The notes: generated by a model not told the origin, from the sequence alone. A stretch of DNA of 64,000 nt from Roseburia intestinalis L1-82 (GCF_900537995.1 NZ_LR027880.1:1868001-1932000); one strand, 5' to 3'; shown: positions 30,465 to 39,688, numbered from the stretch's first letter. Translations and numbers: made by a program.

Positions 30465-31235
30465 TTACTGGCTGTTCTTAGACGATCTGCGGTTCATGAC
30501 AAGCAGCAGCAGAAATGCGGCAAAAAACAGCAGTGTGGAAAGTGCATAAAGCTCCGGACGTACACCTTTTCGAAGTTCTGTGTAGAGCATGGTCGAAAGT
30601 GTGTTCACACCGGCACCCTTGGTAAAAAAGGTGATGGAAAAATCATCCAGGGACATGGTGACAGCCATTAAGAATCCGGAAAACACACCGGATTTGATAT
30701 CCGGCCAGGTCACTTTATAAAAGGCATAAAGCGGGGAGGCACCAAGATCTAAGGCCGCTTCATAGGTGTTCCGGTTTACCTGCTTTAATTTTGGAAGTAC
30801 ATTTAAAATCACATACGGGATATCAAATGTAATGTGTGCAATGAGCACCGTTACAAAGCCCAGATTTAAAAATTTTACAAAAAGCAGCATGAGTGATATT
30901 CCGGTCACGATATCCGCGTTTAACAGCGGGATGTTGGTTGCACCGAGCATCAGTGTGGTGCCACGTTTTTTCATCGCACTGATGCCGATGGCAGCGAGTG
31001 TGCCGATCAGCGTGGAGAGTACTGCGGCGCAAAGTGTGATCTGCAGCGTCATGATCAGTGCGTTCATGATCGTTTTGTCTGTAAAACAGGAGGCGTACCA
31101 TTTTAAAGTAAATCCGCCCCATACGACTCTTGATTTGGAATTGTTAAAGGAAAGAACGACCAAAACAAGAATCGGAAGATATAAAAATAAAAAGATGACC
31201 GCAAGATAAATGCGGGATGCAGCCTTCTTTACCAT
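30465..31235 (-). CDS. potC: Spermidine/putrescine ABC transporter permease PotC
   Basis: PotC is one of two membrane subunits of the polyamine importer. About six helices are seen, with the permease signature EAALDLGASPLYAFYKVTWP near the middle. Its 256 residues are normal. The start overlaps the potB end by 7 bp, with GGGAGG upstream. Confidence 0.92.
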   Translation of the reverse strand: MVKKAASRIYLAVIFLFLYLPILVLVVLSFNNSKSRVVWGGFTLKWYASCFTDKTIMNALIMTLQITLCAAVLSTLIGTLAAIGISAMKKRGTTLMLGATNIPLLNADIVTGISLMLLFVKFLNLGFVTVLIAHITFDIPYVILNVLPKLKQVNRNTYEAALDLGASPLYAFYKVTWPDIKSGVFSGFLMAVTMSLDDFSITFFTKGAGVNTLSTMLYTELRKGVRPELYALSTLLFFAAFLLLLVMNRRSSKNSQ

Positions 31236-32053
31236 ACAGCAGTTCCTCCCTGATCTTTATCAAAAATATTCATGACCGCCATACTTGCGATGACGAAAAT
31301 CATAAGTACAACGGAAAGTCCGGAGCCCAAATTCCAGTTGCTTCCCTGCATAAATTCCTGTTCAATGACATTTCCGATCAAAAGCACTTTACCACCGCCG
31401 AGCAGATCGGAGATCACGAAAGAGGTAAGAGCCGGAACGAAAACCATGACGATTCCGCTGATCACGCCGGAGAGTGTCAGCGGAAAGATAATGCGGATCA
31501 GTACGATCCTTGAATTTGCACCCAGGTCTTTTGCAGCTTCGATAACGTCCGGTTTGATGCGCGCTATGGAGTTATAGATCGGCAGGATCATAAATGGCAG
31601 AAAGTCATATACCATGCCGAATACAACGGCGGTCGGTGTATTTAACATTTTCACCGGGCCAAAGCCAAAGAGACCAAACAGTGCGTTTACGATACCGTTG
31701 TTGGAGAGTAAAAGCCGCCAGGCAAGGATACGCAGCATAAAATTCATCCACATCGGAAGTACAAATAAAAATACGACAAAACTCTGATGCTTAAAATGAA
31801 AACTGTTTAAGATCATCGCAAGCGGATAGGCAAGCAGCAGACAGACTACTGTACAGAAAAATCCGAGCTTTAAGGAAAGCAGAATGGATTTTACATGTAC
31901 CGGGTCTGCAATCGCTGCGATATTGTCCCAGGTAAAAGCACCCGAAGTATTTGTAAACGCATAATATAAGATAATAACGATCGGCAGCAGGATAAATCCG
32001 ATTATCCATACCAGATAAGGTCCTGCTAAAAGCTGTCTGCCTAATTTACGCAT
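31229..32053 (-). CDS. potB: Spermidine/putrescine ABC transporter permease PotB
   Basis: PotB is the second membrane subunit. Helices and the permease loop [21 protein letters not shown] are clear. The ATG at 32053 is preferred because GGAG lies 4 nt upstream and it overlaps the potA stop by 8 bp. An ATG at 32074 would start inside that ribosome site. Confidence 0.9.
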   Translation of the reverse strand: MRKLGRQLLAGPYLVWIIGFILLPIVIILYYAFTNTSGAFTWDNIAAIADPVHVKSILLSLKLGFFCTVVCLLLAYPLAMILNSFHFKHQSFVVFLFVLPMWMNFMLRILAWRLLLSNNGIVNALFGLFGFGPVKMLNTPTAVVFGMVYDFLPFMILPIYNSIARIKPDVIEAAKDLGANSRIVLIRIIFPLTLSGVISGIVMVFVPALTSFVISDLLGGGKVLLIGNVIEQEFMQGSNWNLGSGLSVVLMIFVIASMAVMNIFDKDQGGTAVW

Positions 32054-33119
32054 CGATCTCCACGGCCTCCTCATCCTCAGATTCCGGTTTGTTCATGATC
32101 TGGATGTTAAACGGGATCACGTTGATGCCGACATGCGTGCCCACCGGATACATTTTTGTGGTGTGAACCAGCCATTCATAGCCGTTTGCCATAATGCTGA
32201 TCTCATAGTGTACACCCTTAAAGATGATGGATACGATGTCACCATCCATAAAACCGGCACCAGGCTCTGTGATCTCGACATCCTCCGGACGGATTACAAC
32301 ATCGACCGGCGTATTACAGCCGAATCCCTCGTCGACACATGGGATCTTCACACCTAAGATCTCCACAACTTTATCCTGGATCATGGTTCCGTTTATGATG
32401 TTGCTGTCACCGATAAAGTCGGCAACAAATGCATTGACAGGCTCATTGTAGATCATCTCAGGTGTACCGATCTGCTGGATGTACCCCTGGTTCATGACAA
32501 CGATCGTATCGGATATGGTAAGTGCTTCTTCCTGATCATGGGTAACGAATACGAACGTGATGCCAAGCTCATTTTTCAGGCGGATCAGCTCGTACTGCAT
32601 GTCCTGGCGGAGCTTTAAGTCGAGGGCACCGAGCGGTTCGTCTAAAAGGAGAACTTTCGGTTCATTTACAATGGCGCGCGCGATCGCGATACGCTGCTGC
32701 TGGCCGCCGCTCAAAGAATCAATAGAGCGGTTTTCAAAACCCTCAAGATTCACTAATTTCAGTGCATAACGGATTTTATCATTGATATATTCTTTGCTTT
32801 TTTTCTTGATCCGCAGACCAAATGCGATATTTTCCGCGATTGACATATGCGGGAAAAGGGCATATTTCTGGAAAACAGTATTTAAGTTACGCTCGTTTGG
32901 CGGCAGGGACGTGATATCTTTGCCGTCAAAGACAACGCTTCCTGCATCCGGAGCCTCAAAACCGCCGATGATGCGGAGGGTGGTTGTCTTTCCGCAGCCG
33001 GAAGGGCCGAGGAGTGTGATAAATTCATTTTCGCGGATATATAAATTTAAGTCATCTAATACGACGTGATCGCCGTAGGATTTTGAAATACCTGTCAGAT
33101 TGATTAATTTTTTGCTCAT
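32046..33119 (-). CDS. potA: Spermidine/putrescine ABC transporter ATPase PotA
   Basis: PotA powers the importer. Walker [10 protein letters not shown] (~37-45), signature LSGGQQQR and Walker [13 protein letters not shown] are canonical. A C-terminal TOBE regulatory domain follows (~280-357). No strong ribosome site is visible, so translation may depend on the regulator gene just upstream. Operon order is regulator-potA-potB-potC-potD. Confidence 0.93.
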   Translation of the reverse strand: MSKKLINLTGISKSYGDHVVLDDLNLYIRENEFITLLGPSGCGKTTTLRIIGGFEAPDAGSVVFDGKDITSLPPNERNLNTVFQKYALFPHMSIAENIAFGLRIKKKSKEYINDKIRYALKLVNLEGFENRSIDSLSGGQQQRIAIARAIVNEPKVLLLDEPLGALDLKLRQDMQYELIRLKNELGITFVFVTHDQEEALTISDTIVVMNQGYIQQIGTPEMIYNEPVNAFVADFIGDSNIINGTMIQDKVVEILGVKIPCVDEGFGCNTPVDVVIRPEDVEITEPGAGFMDGDIVSIIFKGVHYEISIMANGYEWLVHTTKMYPVGTHVGINVIPFNIQIMNKPESEDEEAVEIDA

Positions 33120-33188
33120 TTGTGTTCAAAACGCTTCTTAATATAGTAAAAAACGTTATCCCTTTCTAAATGGTATGTAAAATACAGA

Positions 33189-33728
33189 TTAAAAACTTGG
33201 AGGTGTGGAAACCCAGATCAGGATGGCATCACGGTTGCCGTTATTTTCCAGCCGATGTTTTTTCCCCGCCTGGAAATAGAAAGATTCGCCTGCCCGGACA
33301 GTATAAGTTCTTCCACCGTAAAAAACACGCACGGTTCCTTTTAATACATAGCCGAATTCTTCGCCTGCATGTGGCAGATGCGTGTCGGAGGAACCACCGG
33401 GTTTTAAAGTAAGGCGCACCGGCTCCATGCTGTTCTTCTGGGCATTTGGTATGATCCATTCGATCATTTTATTTCCATCTTCGCTGATTTTTTCAAAATA
33501 ATCATCTTTTTCAAATACGATCTGTTCCGGTTCTTCGTCCGTAAAAAATTCGGCAGGAGTTGTGCCGAGACATTGTATGATGTCAAGCAGTGTGCCGATG
33601 GACGGAGAGTTCTGGTTGCGTTCCAGCTGGGAAATAAATCCCTTGGTCAGTTCAGAGCGGTCAGCAAGTTCCTGCTGTGTCAGACCGTACTGGATACGAA
33701 GCTCTTTCATACGCTTTCCGATATCCAT
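33189..33728 (-). CDS. XRE-cupin transcriptional regulator of the pot operon
   Basis: An N-terminal helix-turn-helix (RMKELRIQYGLTQQELADRS, ~5-60) is joined to a C-terminal cupin domain with HLPHAGEEFGYVLKGTVRV and GESFYFQAGKKHRLEN. This architecture is shared with PuuR-like regulators, which often sense polyamines. Its place at the head of the pot operon supports that role by inference. The ATG at 33728 has GGAGG 5 nt upstream; an ATG at 33740 lies within the ribosome site. Confidence 0.88.
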   Translation of the reverse strand: MDIGKRMKELRIQYGLTQQELADRSELTKGFISQLERNQNSPSIGTLLDIIQCLGTTPAEFFTDEEPEQIVFEKDDYFEKISEDGNKMIEWIIPNAQKNSMEPVRLTLKPGGSSDTHLPHAGEEFGYVLKGTVRVFYGGRTYTVRAGESFYFQAGKKHRLENNGNRDAILIWVSTPPSF

Positions 33729-33816
33729 GCGAACCTCCATTCTTGCGTGTGAAAAATGTTATTTTTCAGACTAATCTCAATTCTGCAATTTTTTGGTAAC
33801 TGTAAAAATATATGTT

Positions 33817-33837
33817 TTGTTTACAATAAGTAAACAA
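33817..33837. promoter_or_regulatory. Palindromic candidate operator upstream of the cupin regulator
   Basis: TTGTTTAC and GTAAACAA are perfect inverted arms around AATAA. The site is ~90 bp upstream of the regulator start and ~70 bp from the tRNA-Thr promoter. It is a plausible autoregulatory operator. Confidence 0.45.
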
Positions 33838-33904
33838 GACTATTTTATGCATTTTATAGGAAAAGTCAATAGAAAATAAGCTTTAAAAAAATATAAAAAA
33901 GGTC

Positions 33905-33933
33905 TTGCTTTTTTTATATAAATTATATATAAT
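33905..33933 (+). promoter_or_regulatory. Promoter of tRNA-Thr
   Basis: TTGCTT (33905-33910) and TATAAT (33928-33933) are 17 bp apart, and the tRNA begins 42 bp downstream. Confidence 0.65.
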
Positions 33934-33975
33934 GAACAAGTGTGGCGTGAGTCGAAAGACAACACACCTCAGATT

Positions 33976-34048
<73 letters not shown>

Positions 34049-34079
34049 TATGGATTCCGGAATGCCGGATGGATGAGAG

Positions 34080-34115
34080 AGCAAGTGGTTCCTGAAAAGT
34101 TCCGCTTGCTTTTTT
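34080..34115 (+). terminator. Terminator after tRNA-Thr
   Basis: AGCAAGTGG pairs with CCGCTTGCT (one G-T pair) across a 13-nt loop, followed by six T. Confidence 0.85.
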
Positions 34116-34182
34116 CGTTCGCAGGAAATTGCGTTCTATAACAGGATTTTTCCTGTATCAGGATATGAAAGGATACGGTATT

Positions 34183-34815
34183 ATGGCAGAAGCAAAAAAT
34201 ACAATTTTAATTGGAATTGCAGGGGGAACAGGAAGCGGAAAGACGACGTTGGCAGATAAAGTGGTTGACAGCTTCGGACGTGATGAAGTCAGTATTCTTC
34301 GCCATGATAATTATTACAAACGCCATGACGAGATGAACTATGAGGATCGCTCAAAGTTAAATTATGATCACCCGGATGCGTTTGATACAGAACTTTTATG
34401 TGAACATATCAAAGAGCTGAAAAAAGGAAAGGCGATTCAGATGCCGGTCTATGATTATACGATCCACAATCGTTCCGATAAGACGATCCTAGTGGAACCT
34501 GCACCGGTCATTGTATTAGAGGGTATTTTGATCTTTGCAGAGCCGAGTCTCTGTGAACTGATGGATATCCGTGTGTTTGTAGACACCGATGCGGATGTCC
34601 GTATTCTGCGCAGAATCGTAAGAGACGTAAAAGATCGTGGACGTTCGTTAGACAGTGTCATAAATCAGTATTTAACGACGGTAAAACCGATGCATGAGCA
34701 GTTTGTGGAGCCGAGCAAACGGCGTGCAGACATCATTATCCCGGAAGGCGGGGAAAATGCAGTTGCGTTGGAGATGCTGATCCAGAGAGTAAGAAAACAT
34801 TTAGAGGAAGCATAG
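34183..34815 (+). CDS. udk: Uridine kinase
   Basis: Udk phosphorylates uridine and cytidine in pyrimidine salvage. The P-loop GGTGSGKTT lies near residue 14-22, followed by HDNYYKRHDEM and YDHPDAFDTELL, both typical of Udk. The ATG at 34183 gives 210 residues, the family length, with AAAGGA upstream. An in-frame ATG at 34165 is possible. A terminator follows. Confidence 0.93.
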   Translation: MAEAKNTILIGIAGGTGSGKTTLADKVVDSFGRDEVSILRHDNYYKRHDEMNYEDRSKLNYDHPDAFDTELLCEHIKELKKGKAIQMPVYDYTIHNRSDKTILVEPAPVIVLEGILIFAEPSLCELMDIRVFVDTDADVRILRRIVRDVKDRGRSLDSVINQYLTTVKPMHEQFVEPSKRRADIIIPEGGENAVALEMLIQRVRKHLEEA

Positions 34816-34861
34816 AGCTAAGAGGTCAAATGAGAGACTGACGGGCATATATAATGCTGTA

Positions 34862-34910
34862 AAAATCGCACCAGGACGGGATGAAAATCCGCTTTGGTGC
34901 GATTTTTTTT
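34862..34910 (+). terminator. Terminator of udk
   Basis: AAAATCGCACCA pairs perfectly with TGGTGCGATTTT across a 21-nt loop, followed by more T. Confidence 0.9.
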
Positions 34911-34923
34911 GCCACCCCGAATC

Positions 34924-34947
34924 TTCATAGGAAACTACGTCCTGTGA
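34924..34947. repeat. 24-bp hairpin repeat, copy A (downstream of the SGNH gene)
   Basis: TTCATAGGAAA and GTCCTGTGA enclose a hairpin with an 8-bp stem (TCATAGGA/TCCTGTGA) and 7-nt loop. A second copy, differing at 3 positions, lies at 36214-36237. Confidence 0.7.
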
Positions 34948-34975
34948 TCAAAAAGTCCTCAGGGCAGACCGTCTT

Positions 34976-36181
34976 TTAATAGAGAAAGGATTTAGGTACA
35001 GCATCTGCCATGGCTTTGTAACCGGCACTACTCGGATGCAGATGATCGCCGCTGTCATAGCCGGCTTTGAATGCTGCAGGATGATCAGGATCCTGTACTG
35101 CGAGGTCGAAGTCGATACATCCCTCAAAACCGTCCGTCAGGCGGATCCATTCATTCACCTGATTTTTTAACTCTTCACGGAAAGGTGCATAGGTGCGCCA
35201 GTCTTCGATTGGAAGCAGTGTTCCGATATAAACAGATAATCCCAGGGCATGTGCCTGATCAACGTACCATTTGAGACCGTCTATGAGCTCTTCTGCAGTT
35301 GGAAGATCACTCATGGGGCGGAATGGATTGATGTCGCATCCGACCGGGTGAATGATGTCATTGATCCCCTGCTGGATAATGATGGTGTCTGCGCCGGAAG
35401 TTGGTATTTCATGTGAAAAACGGTTACTTCCCTTTAAACCGTACGAATCATAGGTAATACAGTCATACTGGCGGAGAATTCTGGTACCGCTCGCAGCACG
35501 GCGTATAACGGAAGTATGTTTTTTCCCTTCCCGTAACAGCCGGAGCATCAGTTCGTCCGGCCATGCCTGCGCGGTGATGGAGTCGCCATAGCAGATCACG
35601 GCATGATTGTCCGGAGATGTCAAAATATCAATGTTACTCAGAAAATAAAACCAGTTTGTCGTTTTGCTTGTATCAAGGGGAAGCCTGCCGGCAGAAGTCT
35701 GATCTCCCAGTGAAAAAAATCCTTTTGAGAGAGGGCCTGTGATCAGAACTGCTGACTGCATCAGGGTAAAATCCGCAAAATAAAGGTTGACACAGAGAGT
35801 CTGGCCTGCCTGGACCTGAAAGAAAATGTCATCACTTATGATGCGCTCGTGTGCGGCGATCGTCACGGAAGAATTCCCGGAAAAAGTAATCTGTGCTGTT
35901 GCAGATTCCTGCATGGGACAGGAAAGATTTATTTTTCTTGTAATGTCATCGCAATTAAAATCACAGTCTGCGATGGAGACAGTTGCTTTCGTGATGGAAA
36001 CAGGTTCACTGCCGCAGTAATTATCAAAGGTAAATCTTAAAGCAGTTCCATCAAACGGCGCATAGACCGGATAGCGGAGTGTGATATCTTTTGCATAGCT
36101 CTCAGGGCGGTGTTCTGCGATTGAAACTGCATTTCCCCACATGGAACACCATGTCTGGTTTTTATTTATTGTTGTATTCAT
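34976..36181 (-). CDS. SGNH/GDSL-family hydrolase
   Basis: This is a two-domain cytosolic protein of 401 residues. The N-terminal ~190 residues are beta-rich (jelly-roll-like by pattern). The C-terminal SGNH domain has block I CYGDSIT, block III QQGINDI and the His block GDHLHPS. Such proteins are usually carbohydrate or acyl esterases; the substrate is unknown. GGAG lies 6 nt before the ATG at 36181, so this start is preferred over 36193. The gene is alone on its strand and is bracketed by two copies of a hairpin repeat. Confidence 0.85.
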   Translation of the reverse strand: MNTTINKNQTWCSMWGNAVSIAEHRPESYAKDITLRYPVYAPFDGTALRFTFDNYCGSEPVSITKATVSIADCDFNCDDITRKINLSCPMQESATAQITFSGNSSVTIAAHERIISDDIFFQVQAGQTLCVNLYFADFTLMQSAVLITGPLSKGFFSLGDQTSAGRLPLDTSKTTNWFYFLSNIDILTSPDNHAVICYGDSITAQAWPDELMLRLLREGKKHTSVIRRAASGTRILRQYDCITYDSYGLKGSNRFSHEIPTSGADTIIIQQGINDIIHPVGCDINPFRPMSDLPTAEELIDGLKWYVDQAHALGLSVYIGTLLPIEDWRTYAPFREELKNQVNEWIRLTDGFEGCIDFDLAVQDPDHPAAFKAGYDSGDHLHPSSAGYKAMADAVPKSFLY

Positions 36182-36213
36182 CGGGTTCTCCATTTCTGCC
36201 AGAAATTTTTGGA

Positions 36214-36237
36214 TTCATAGGAAAATGTGTCCTGTGA
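36214..36237. repeat. 24-bp hairpin repeat, copy B (upstream of the SGNH gene)
   Basis: This copy is in the same orientation as copy A and has the same stem, with loop AAATGTG instead of AACTACG. The pair encloses 1.27 kb holding only the SGNH gene. Confidence 0.7.
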
Positions 36238-36294
36238 ATTTTGTATCAGTATACATCCTTTTAGAGGGAGGGTAAAGTGAAACATGAATTTTCC

Positions 36295-36323
36295 TTGACT
36301 TCACCACTGTATCATGTTATTAT
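36295..36323 (+). promoter_or_regulatory. Promoter of the thi leader
   Basis: TTGACT (36295-36300) and TATTAT (36318-36323) are 17 bp apart. The predicted transcript begins only about 10 nt before a long hairpin. Confidence 0.65.
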
Positions 36324-36339
36324 CACAAACAGAGTGAAC

Positions 36340-36397
36340 AAAGCGTTCATGAAGGGGTACACCACCGCGGGTGTATTCTTTCGTGAACGCTTTTTTT
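36340..36397 (+). terminator. 24-bp hairpin with T run in the thiS leader
   Basis: AAAGCGTTCA pairs with TGAACGCTTT, continues through several G-T pairs, and closes with TACACC/GGTGTA around ACCGCG. Seven T follow. It is probably an intrinsic terminator placed right after a promoter, which suggests attenuation of the thi operon or a short stable RNA. Confidence 0.75.
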
Positions 36398-36403
36398 ATT
36401 ACA

Positions 36404-36480
36404 CCGTAAAATTAAAAGGAGAAAAATCCTCCCCTCGTCCAAAGGGACTTGGATTTTACTCCGTAAAATTAAAGGAGGAT
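36404..36480 (+). promoter_or_regulatory. thiS leader with repeated SD and alternative pairings
   Basis: CCGTAAAATTAAAAGGAG (36404-36421) recurs as CCGTAAAATTAAAGGAGG (36461-36478), the second being the thiS ribosome site. Between them, ATCCTCC (36426-36432) is exactly complementary to the SD GGAGGAT (36474-36480). Overlapping AAAATCC (36423-36429) can instead pair with GGATTTT (36451-36457), and CTCC can pair with the first GGAG. No TPP-riboswitch core (CTGAGA with ACCTGAT) is present. Confidence 0.55.
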
Positions 36481-36482
36481 GT

Positions 36483-36680
36483 ATGGAAATCAACGGAAAG
36501 CACACAAAGTTGCCGGAGGGAACAACGATACTTGATTATTTAGAGCAGAATCACTATGTGTTAGCGCAGATTGCAGTCGAGCACAACTATGTAATTTTGG
36601 ACAAAGAAGATTATGCAAAAGTTGTTTTGAAGGATGACGACATTTTAGAGATTGTCAGTTTCATGGGCGGCGGTTGTTAA
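36483..36680 (+). CDS. thiS: Sulfur carrier protein ThiS
   Basis: ThiS carries sulfur as a C-terminal thiocarboxylate for thiazole formation. This 65-residue ubiquitin-like protein has the family pattern LPEGTTILDYLEQN, IAVEHNYVI and a final EIVSFMGGG. A single Cys follows the Gly run, so the C-terminus reads GGGC instead of ending in Gly. GGAGGAT lies just before the ATG. No thiF, the usual activating enzyme, is present in the operon. Confidence 0.88.
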   Translation: MEINGKHTKLPEGTTILDYLEQNHYVLAQIAVEHNYVILDKEDYAKVVLKDDDILEIVSFMGGGC

Positions 36681-36770
36681 ATGCCGGAAAAAGAGAAATA
36701 AAAAAACCAGAGAAAAGCAGAAAAACAGAGAAAAGTAAAAAAAGAGAAAAGCAGAAAAGAGGAAAAAAAG

Positions 36771-37550
36771 ATGAGCGAAATAACAAAAGATACATGGAAA
36801 TTAGGAGAGCATGAGTTTTCTTCCAGATTTATATTGGGTTCCGGAAAATATTCCTTAGAACTGATCGATGCAGCAGTGAAAGAGGCAAAGGCGGAGATCG
36901 TGACGATGGCGCTGCGCCGCGCAAATGAGGGTGGTGTGGCTAATATCTTAGATTACATCCCAAAAAATGTGACACTGCTTCCAAATACATCAGGGGCGCG
37001 CAATGCGGAGGAGGCAGTTCGTATAGCAAGATTGTCAAGACAGATCAGCGGAAGTGATTTTGTAAAAATTGAGGTCATTCATGATTCGAAATATCTGCTT
37101 CCGGACAATTATGAAACAGCAAAAGCGGTAGAAGTATTAGCAAAAGAAGGATTTGTCGTGATGCCGTATATGTACCCGGATCTCAATGCGGCGCGTGATA
37201 TGCAGAATGCCGGTGCAGCATGTATTATGCCGCTTGCAGCACCGATCGGTTCTAACCGAGGTGTCTGTACAAAAGATTTTATCCAGATACTGATCGATGA
37301 GATCGACCTGCCGATCATCGTGGATGCCGGTATCGGAAAGCCGTCACAGGCATGTGAAGTCATGGAGATGGGAGCTGCTGCAGTCATGGCAAATACCGCA
37401 ATCGCGACGGCTGGTGATATCCCGGCGATGGCAGCTGCTTTCCGTGAAGCGATCGAAGCCGGAAGAAAGGCATACCTCTCAGGCTGTGGACGTGTCAAAA
37501 TGGGAGGGGCAAGCGCATCCTCGCCGCTGACAGGATTCCTCTCTGAATAA
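36771..37550 (+). CDS. thiG: Thiazole synthase ThiG
   Basis: ThiG builds the thiazole phosphate from deoxyxylulose-5-phosphate, dehydroglycine and ThiS thiocarboxylate. The TIM barrel has the Schiff-base Lys in DFVKIEVI (~101) and phosphate-binding blocks [14 protein letters not shown] and [12 protein letters not shown]. Its 259 residues are normal. AGAGGA precedes the start. The 90-bp gap to thiS is a purine-rich, repetitive stretch with no gene. Confidence 0.94.
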   Translation: MSEITKDTWKLGEHEFSSRFILGSGKYSLELIDAAVKEAKAEIVTMALRRANEGGVANILDYIPKNVTLLPNTSGARNAEEAVRIARLSRQISGSDFVKIEVIHDSKYLLPDNYETAKAVEVLAKEGFVVMPYMYPDLNAARDMQNAGAACIMPLAAPIGSNRGVCTKDFIQILIDEIDLPIIVDAGIGKPSQACEVMEMGAAAVMANTAIATAGDIPAMAAAFREAIEAGRKAYLSGCGRVKMGGASASSPLTGFLSE

Positions 37551-37704
37551 TTCAGAAGATCAGAGCGTTAAATATGAGAGTAGAACAAAAATCAGTTTTA
37601 GGAAATTTTGGAATCGGAAAATATAATACATTTTTATGATCTGATTTGAATGGAAATTGAGTATAAAAAATTTCGGGTTCAGAATAAGCACAGGGGAAAA
37701 AATC

Positions 37705-38913
37705 ATGGAACACATCAATGAAAGTATATTAAGCGAAGAAATAAAGGAACATCAGAAAGAGGCAAGGATCGACCATATGGTATATCTGCCAGGCATGGAG
37801 GCATTAAAATCGGATATCACAAAACAGGTGGTTGAAGCAATGGAGGCATACGATTACGACAGCTATACAGCAGAAGATGTAAGATGTGCCTTGGCAAAAA
37901 GAAACCGCACACCGGAAGATTTTGCAGCGCTGCTGTCGCCGGCGGCAGAACCGTTTATCGAAGAGATGGCACAGTGTGCAAAAGTGGAAAAAGAAAATCA
38001 TTTTGGCAATTCGGTCTGTTTTTTTACGCCGCTCTATATCGCCAATTATTGTGAAAATTATTGTATCTACTGCGGGTTTAACTGTCATAACCGTATCCGC
38101 AGGGCAAAATTAAATGCAGAGGAAATCGAAGCGGAAATGGCGGAGATCGCAAAATCCGGTCTACAGGAGATCTTGATCCTGACAGGCGAAAGTCGGAAAA
38201 TGTCAGATGTGGAATATATAGGAGAAGCGTGTAAGATCGCGCGGAAATATTTTAAAGTAATTGGTCTTGAAGTTTATCCGATGAATTCGGAGGAATATGC
38301 GTATTTGCATGAATGCGGCGCGGATTATGTAACAGTTTTTCAGGAAACATACAATTCAGACAAATATGAGACACTTCATCTGGCAGGACATAAACGTATT
38401 TTTCCTTATCGTATGGAGGCACAGGAACGTGCGATCCGCGGCGGTATGAGAGGCGTTGGTTTTGCTGCTTTACTGGGACTTGATGATTTCAGAAAAGATG
38501 CATTTGCAACAGGAATGCATGCTTATCTGTTACAGAGAAAATATCCACATGCAGAGATTGCTTTTTCCTGTCCGAGGCTTCGCCCGATCATCAACAATGA
38601 TAAGATCAATCCGATGGATGTGCATGAAAAACAACTTTTGCAGGTTGTGACGGCATACCGGTTGTTTATGCCATATGCAAGTATTACGGTTTCTACCAGA
38701 GAGTGTGCAAGGGTGAGAGACAGTCTGATGGAGATCGCAGCGACAAAGATTTCTGCGGGGGTCAGCACCGGTATCGGAAGCCATGCGAAAGGACTTGAGG
38801 ATCAGGGCGACGAGCAGTTTGAAATTTCTGACGGAAGGACAGTAAAACAGGTGTATGATGCACTGCTTGAGGAAGGATTGCAGCCTGTTATGAGTGATTA
38901 TATTTATGTGTAA
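37705..38913 (+). CDS. thiH: 2-iminoacetate (dehydroglycine) synthase ThiH
   Basis: ThiH is a radical SAM enzyme that cleaves tyrosine to give dehydroglycine for ThiG. The [4Fe-4S] motif CENYCIYC (CxxxCxxC) and the C-terminal biotin/thiamine-synthesis-associated domain are present. The ATG at 37705 follows AGGGG and gives 402 residues. The frame opens earlier (37657), but without a ribosome site. It overlaps thiE. Confidence 0.93.
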   Translation: MEHINESILSEEIKEHQKEARIDHMVYLPGMEALKSDITKQVVEAMEAYDYDSYTAEDVRCALAKRNRTPEDFAALLSPAAEPFIEEMAQCAKVEKENHFGNSVCFFTPLYIANYCENYCIYCGFNCHNRIRRAKLNAEEIEAEMAEIAKSGLQEILILTGESRKMSDVEYIGEACKIARKYFKVIGLEVYPMNSEEYAYLHECGADYVTVFQETYNSDKYETLHLAGHKRIFPYRMEAQERAIRGGMRGVGFAALLGLDDFRKDAFATGMHAYLLQRKYPHAEIAFSCPRLRPIINNDKINPMDVHEKQLLQVVTAYRLFMPYASITVSTRECARVRDSLMEIAATKISAGVSTGIGSHAKGLEDQGDEQFEISDGRTVKQVYDALLEEGLQPVMSDYIYV

Positions 38914-39550
38914 AAAAGAAAATCCGATTCCGGGGAAAATAATTGCTGTCACAAACCGGAGCCTTTGTGAGAGGCCGTTTTTAGAACAGATCAAAAGAGT
39001 CTGTGAAACAAAGCCGGCAGCTCTGATCTTAAGGGAAAAAGATCTGCCGGAGACGGAATATGAAGAGATGGCAAGACAGGTTTTGGCAATTTGTGAAGAA
39101 TATGGAGTGATCTGTATTTTACACAGTTATATAGAAACCGCAAAACGGTTAGAGAGGCAGTATGTTCATTTGCCGCTTCCACTGTTAAGAACTTGTATGC
39201 AAAAGACAGAAAATGAAGAAAAACAGATAAAATTTATGTCTGGGAACCTATCAATGGATCAGAAGAATAAAAATAAGCTGATCTTAGGCTGTTCGGTTCA
39301 TTCTGTTGAGGATGCTATTGAGGCAGAAAAACTAGGGGCATCTTACCTGACCGCAGGGCATATATTTGCCACGGACTGTAAGAGAGGACTGCCGCCACGC
39401 GGAATGGAATTTTTAAAGCAGGTATGTGAAACCGTAAATATTCCTGTGTATGCCATCGGTGGAATTGGACTGAACGATGGAAAAATAGACAGCGTGTGTG
39501 AATGTGGTGCGGCAGGTGCGTGCATCATGTCCGCTTTTATGGCAATATGA
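38894..39550 (+). CDS. thiE: Thiamine-phosphate synthase ThiE
   Basis: ThiE joins the thiazole and pyrimidine phosphates to thiamine phosphate. The barrel reads IIAVTNRSLCERPF at the start, then LILREKDLPETEY, LGCSVHSVEDAIEAEKLGASYL and a closing PVYAIGGIGLND. The middle (~100-125) is poorly conserved, with a charged insertion, so activity is likely but not certain. It starts inside the end of thiH; an ATG at 38906 is an equally possible start, and neither has a clear SD. Confidence 0.85.
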   Translation: MIIFMCKKENPIPGKIIAVTNRSLCERPFLEQIKRVCETKPAALILREKDLPETEYEEMARQVLAICEEYGVICILHSYIETAKRLERQYVHLPLPLLRTCMQKTENEEKQIKFMSGNLSMDQKNKNKLILGCSVHSVEDAIEAEKLGASYLTAGHIFATDCKRGLPPRGMEFLKQVCETVNIPVYAIGGIGLNDGKIDSVCECGAAGACIMSAFMAI

Positions 39551-39659
39551 TAAATATAAAAAACGGGCAGTTATTTCAAAAAACGACAGACAATGAAAGC
39601 TGTATTGCCGATTGCATATAAAAAAATATAAAAATTTCAATCAAATTTCTCCTGTCGCA

Positions 39660-39688
39660 TTGCACCTGTTTCAAGAATCTGCTATACT
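39660..39688 (+). promoter_or_regulatory. Promoter of the min operon
   Basis: TTGCAC (39660-39665) and TATACT (39683-39688) are 17 bp apart, 29 bp before the minC start. Confidence 0.65.

Noticed and set aside
30766..31209. 147-codon forward ORF opposite potC
   Set aside because: It is fully antisense to a well-supported permease gene; its length reflects potC codon bias.
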